Part shown: positions 62,660 to 64,000 of the stretch, in pieces
How positions within the stretch are numbered: position 1 is the first letter of the stretch
How the letters are laid out: every line of letters starts with the position of its first letter
DNA from: Thunnus maccoyii
Lineage: Eukaryota; Chordata; Actinopteri; Scombriformes; Scombridae
Assembly: GCF_910596095.1 (NCBI RefSeq)
Contig: NC_056550.1
Span: forward strand, 23,246,001-23,310,000
Direction: 5' to 3'
DNA: 64,000 nucleotides
The notes under the pieces: model-generated
What the model saw: the letters and a program-made list of their open reading frames with translations, nothing else
Told to the model about the DNA's origin: nothing
Databases searched by the model: none
Position numbers and translations under genes: made by a program

Positions 62660-62714
62660 GCCCAGGCTGAAGTCCAGGCTCAGCCTTCACACTCACACAC
62701 ACAGGAACAGATAG
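41905..62714 (+). CDS. ngfr: p75 neurotrophin receptor, exons 1-5 (3' end outside window)
   Basis: Joined from 41905-41943, 44829-44991, 52833-53195, 61193-61433 and 62485-62714, giving residues 1-345 in phase. A signal peptide (about 1-25, MTTTLSLVFLCAL...) precedes 24 cysteines between residues 30 and 187, six for each of four TNFR cysteine-rich repeats. One N-glycosylation sequon (N74-Y-S) is present. A Ser/Thr/Pro-rich stalk (189-245) leads to the transmembrane segment (about 247-267, SILAAVVVGLVAYI) with Cys251. The cytoplasmic start RWNSCKQNKQ and GEKLHSDSGISVDSQSL are nearly identical to mammalian NGFR. NGFR binds neurotrophins and proneurotrophins and signals to survival or death. The death-domain exon is beyond the right edge. 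A 14-Gln run (314-327) is unusual. Teleosts have ngfra and ngfrb; which one this is was not determined. Confidence 0.96.
41944..44828 (+). other. ngfr intron 1
   Basis: 2.9 kb. It contains an (AT)17 microsatellite at 42,215-42,248, CA runs, and a (GGAGA)n-type tract at about 43,450-43,480 that mirrors the pyrimidine tract upstream of exon 1. No other gene is seen. Confidence 0.6.
42215..42248. repeat. (AT)17 microsatellite
   Basis: Uninterrupted AT dinucleotides in ngfr intron 1. Confidence 0.9.
44829..44991 (+). CDS. ngfr: ngfr exon 2 (CRD1)
   Basis: Acceptor GTGTACCAG, phase 0; donor GTGAGT, phase 1. It encodes the end of the signal peptide and the first cysteine-rich repeat, with GECCRECPPGEGV and TQTVCAQCLD. 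Confidence 0.95.
44992..52832 (+). other. ngfr intron 2
   Basis: 7.8 kb. It contains a C-rich run (48,162-48,177), an A20 tract (48,355-48,374), a (TCC)n run (47,549-47,582) and the dispersed repeat at 51,270-51,700. Stretches at about 48,200-48,330 and 52,440-52,680 look less repetitive and could be conserved regulatory sequence, but this cannot be shown here. Confidence 0.5.
51270..51700 (+). repeat. GCTAACATG-family repeat in ngfr intron 2
   Basis: TTAGCCACACTAATGGCG, ACTTTAGTGATCCTCTGAC, AGACCAAATATCTGCAAAAC, TAGTATGCTAACACACTAAA and AAGCACTGCTGTACCTAAGC in the family order. Ends near TTTCAGTCTTGTT. Confidence 0.7.
52833..53195 (+). CDS. ngfr: ngfr exon 3 (CRD2-CRD4)
   Basis: Acceptor CTCGTCTGCAG, donor GTAAGT, phase 1 on both sides. 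It encodes repeats two to four, including EECKPCTQC, TVCEEC and DPCLPCTICDEE, and the sequon N74. The neurotrophin-binding face of NGFR is formed mainly by CRD2-CRD3. Confidence 0.96.
53512..53690 (+). repeat. hAT-like MITE fragment
   Basis: AGAGCTGCAACTAATGATTA and TTTTCATTATTGATTCATC match the left end of the element seen at 14,472; the right half is degraded. Confidence 0.6.
55436..55965 (+). repeat. GCTAACATG-family repeat, fullest copy
   Basis: The most complete copy in the window. TTAGCCACACTAGAGGC, CAACAACTATTGGTTGGATT, AGTGCCACCAGCAGGTTGGC, AGCATGCTAACATGCTAAAC, GCTGACGTTAGCATTTATCT and GACTCTTGAGTCTTGTTT appear in order. No coding capacity. Confidence 0.75.
57106..57133. repeat. (CA)14 microsatellite
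   Basis: Uninterrupted CA dinucleotides in ngfr intron 3. Confidence 0.9.
57843..57872. repeat. (TG)15 microsatellite
   Basis: Uninterrupted TG dinucleotides in ngfr intron 3, opposite in strand sense to the CA run 0.7 kb upstream. Confidence 0.9.
59285..59445 (+). repeat. Dispersed fish repeat (SINE/MITE-like)
   Basis: TTTTTGTCATTTGGCAGATG and TTATCCAAAGCAACTTACAA form the start of a very common fish repeat (from memory). The rest is degraded. Confidence 0.6.
61193..61433 (+). CDS. ngfr: ngfr exon 4 (stalk and transmembrane)
   Basis: Acceptor CTCCATACAG, donor GTCAGT (phase 2). A 57-residue stalk rich in Ser, Thr and Pro, likely O-glycosylated, precedes NLIPIYCSILAAVVVGLVAY, which differs from the human segment by one conservative change. 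The membrane Cys251 corresponds to the Cys implicated in covalent receptor dimers. Confidence 0.96.
61434..62484 (+). other. ngfr intron 4
   Basis: 1.05 kb, phase 2 on both sides. It contains a T17/A7 run near 61,705. No other feature is seen. Confidence 0.6.
62485..62714 (+). CDS. ngfr: ngfr exon 5 (juxtamembrane, polyQ)
   Basis: Acceptor CTTCTCCACAG, donor GTGAGC (phase 1). It encodes RWNSCKQNKQ (Cys273 is a likely palmitoylation site by analogy), TPEGEKLHSDSG and ISVDSQSLQE, then 14 Gln and a Gln/Ala/His-rich segment to EQI. The death-domain exon should follow to the right. Confidence 0.94.
62618..62659 (+). repeat. CAG/CAA repeat encoding polyglutamine in ngfr
   Basis: Fourteen Gln codons, twelve CAG and two CAA: nine CAG, CAA, three CAG, CAA. 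The CAA interruptions would stabilise the tract. Mammalian NGFR has only two Gln at the equivalent point. Confidence 0.9.
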
Positions 62715-64000
62715 GTGAGCCAGCCTAAAAAAAAACCTCACTCTTAAGGAATGTGTTTAAACCTAAGGTGTGTGTGTGTTATCCCTCTAATGCCATCCAA
62801 TAAATACAGCATATGACTGGAGACAGACCAGATGTTACTATGCCAGTGACTCCTCGCAGAAACTATTCAACCAAACAAAAGGCACTCACCCAAGTCTTGA
62901 CTAGATTCCTGTTTTACACCATGGTAGTCTGGCTGCCAAAGAAAGTCACTATCAATTACATCAAGATACACTGGTGAGAGTTTGTGGCAGTCTGAACGTG
63001 TCCAGTGGGTTTTTCCAACATTGTGCAAGCATTTCCCTCAGAGCTAAGACACATTTCTAGGGGGTGAGAAAAAACCAAAAGAAACAATACATCACCCAGC
63101 AGCAGGGCTAACACCTAGCTGCCAAGAACTGAGACTGTTGGTGAGGCCAAATCATGCATGCATAAAGTATTAGTCTGCAGGAATATAGAATCTATCGTCT
63201 GAGACGTGTACTGAACATTAGACAGATCTTGCTTGAATGTTTTATGTATTAGTTTGGCTGTATGCCTCCCAATAACACATACCTGAGGTGCACTATCAAT
63301 AATTTCGTGCTGACAGAAGTTTGACACAGTTTCTATCTTAGTATACAGTGCATATCAGAAATGTGATGTATAAGGAGTAACTGAATATGTTTGATCTATA
63401 TTTGTCTTTACTTCTCTTACTGCTCCTCTATATCTATGTCATGAGAAGTATTTTGGGTGAAGGTCTGTAGGATGGATTTTGCCATGTAGTCTTGCAAGCC
63501 CGACAAAAAAAATCTAGCTCTGGTTTCGTAAGATGAACTCTGAAGATCCTGTCCGGCTAAGCCAAACATGCAAACATGCCCTTTGCTGATCTGCTATGAA
63601 GCAATGCTTAATTTACCTCATCTATCTAGTGCAATGCACTGACAGAGACAAACACAAACACAGAGTGAGTGTTTAGTTTTATTAACCAACAAAATGGTAG
63701 CATGTCTTTCAGTATCTTCCAACTTCCATATTGTGTGTGTGTCATTCAGCCACAAGCTTATTTTGTTCTTCCTGAAAATCTAAATGTTTAATAACAGGTC
63801 ACATTGTTTGAACAGGTCAAATTCTTTCCTAAAACAGCAAACATTGGCAAACATTACTCAAACAGGAGCAAATAGTGCATTTATTGCAACAGATTAATAC
63901 ACATTTGTCTACTGCACTATACTACACTATACCAATACTTAACACTAGTGATAGTTTATGGCAGGAGGATGAATAAGCCAAATCAGACTTTGACTACACA
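62715..64000 (+). other. ngfr intron 5 (continues past the window)
   Basis: Starts with donor GTGAGC. No death-domain coding sequence was found up to the right edge, so the final exon lies outside. No other gene or recognisable repeat is seen. Confidence 0.6.

Overview
This is vertebrate genomic DNA, most likely from a percomorph (perch-like) teleost. The genes are intron-split, A+T is high, and the non-coding DNA is dense in fish-type LINE, DNA-transposon and MITE remnants. Three protein-coding genes are supported by splice sites, reading phase and protein motifs.

Region 1-7,800 is intergenic. It holds a wrecked L1/Tx1-type LINE (about 2,640-5,040) and a Tc1-like remnant (about 6,130-6,415). 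At 7,805-10,900, minus strand, is a complete four-exon selenoprotein W2 / MIEN1-type gene. An in-frame UGA encodes selenocysteine in a C-G-A-U motif, a matching SECIS hairpin lies in the 3' UTR, and the protein ends in a CAAX box (CVIM). Its third intron is almost filled by a palindromic transposon, and the 3' end of an I-type LINE sits about 120 bp upstream of its ATG. Region 11,900-14,000 contains a dead DDE_Tnp_4-type (ISL2EU/Harbinger-like) transposase, a 219-bp tandem duplication and a MITE-like repeat.

At 14,072-20,450, plus strand, is a five-exon GIMAP8-like immune GTPase gene. It has a 25-nt first coding exon, three tandem AIG1 domains with one exon each, and a coiled-coil C-terminal exon. 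All introns are phase 1, and the predicted product is 931 aa. Region 20,700-41,400 has no gene I can support. It holds several copies of common fish repeats, a second LINE fragment and simple repeats.

At 41,905 to the right edge, plus strand, are exons 1-5 of ngfr (p75 neurotrophin receptor, TNFRSF16): signal peptide, four cysteine-rich repeats, stalk, transmembrane segment and juxtamembrane region with a 14-residue polyglutamine run. The death-domain exon lies beyond the window.

The three genes are unrelated in function: redox selenoprotein, lymphocyte GTPase and neurotrophin receptor. The human orthologues MIEN1 and NGFR are both on chromosome 17q, so their neighbourhood may be a remnant of ancient linkage. 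All coordinates come from reading the sequence; no alignment or database search was run.
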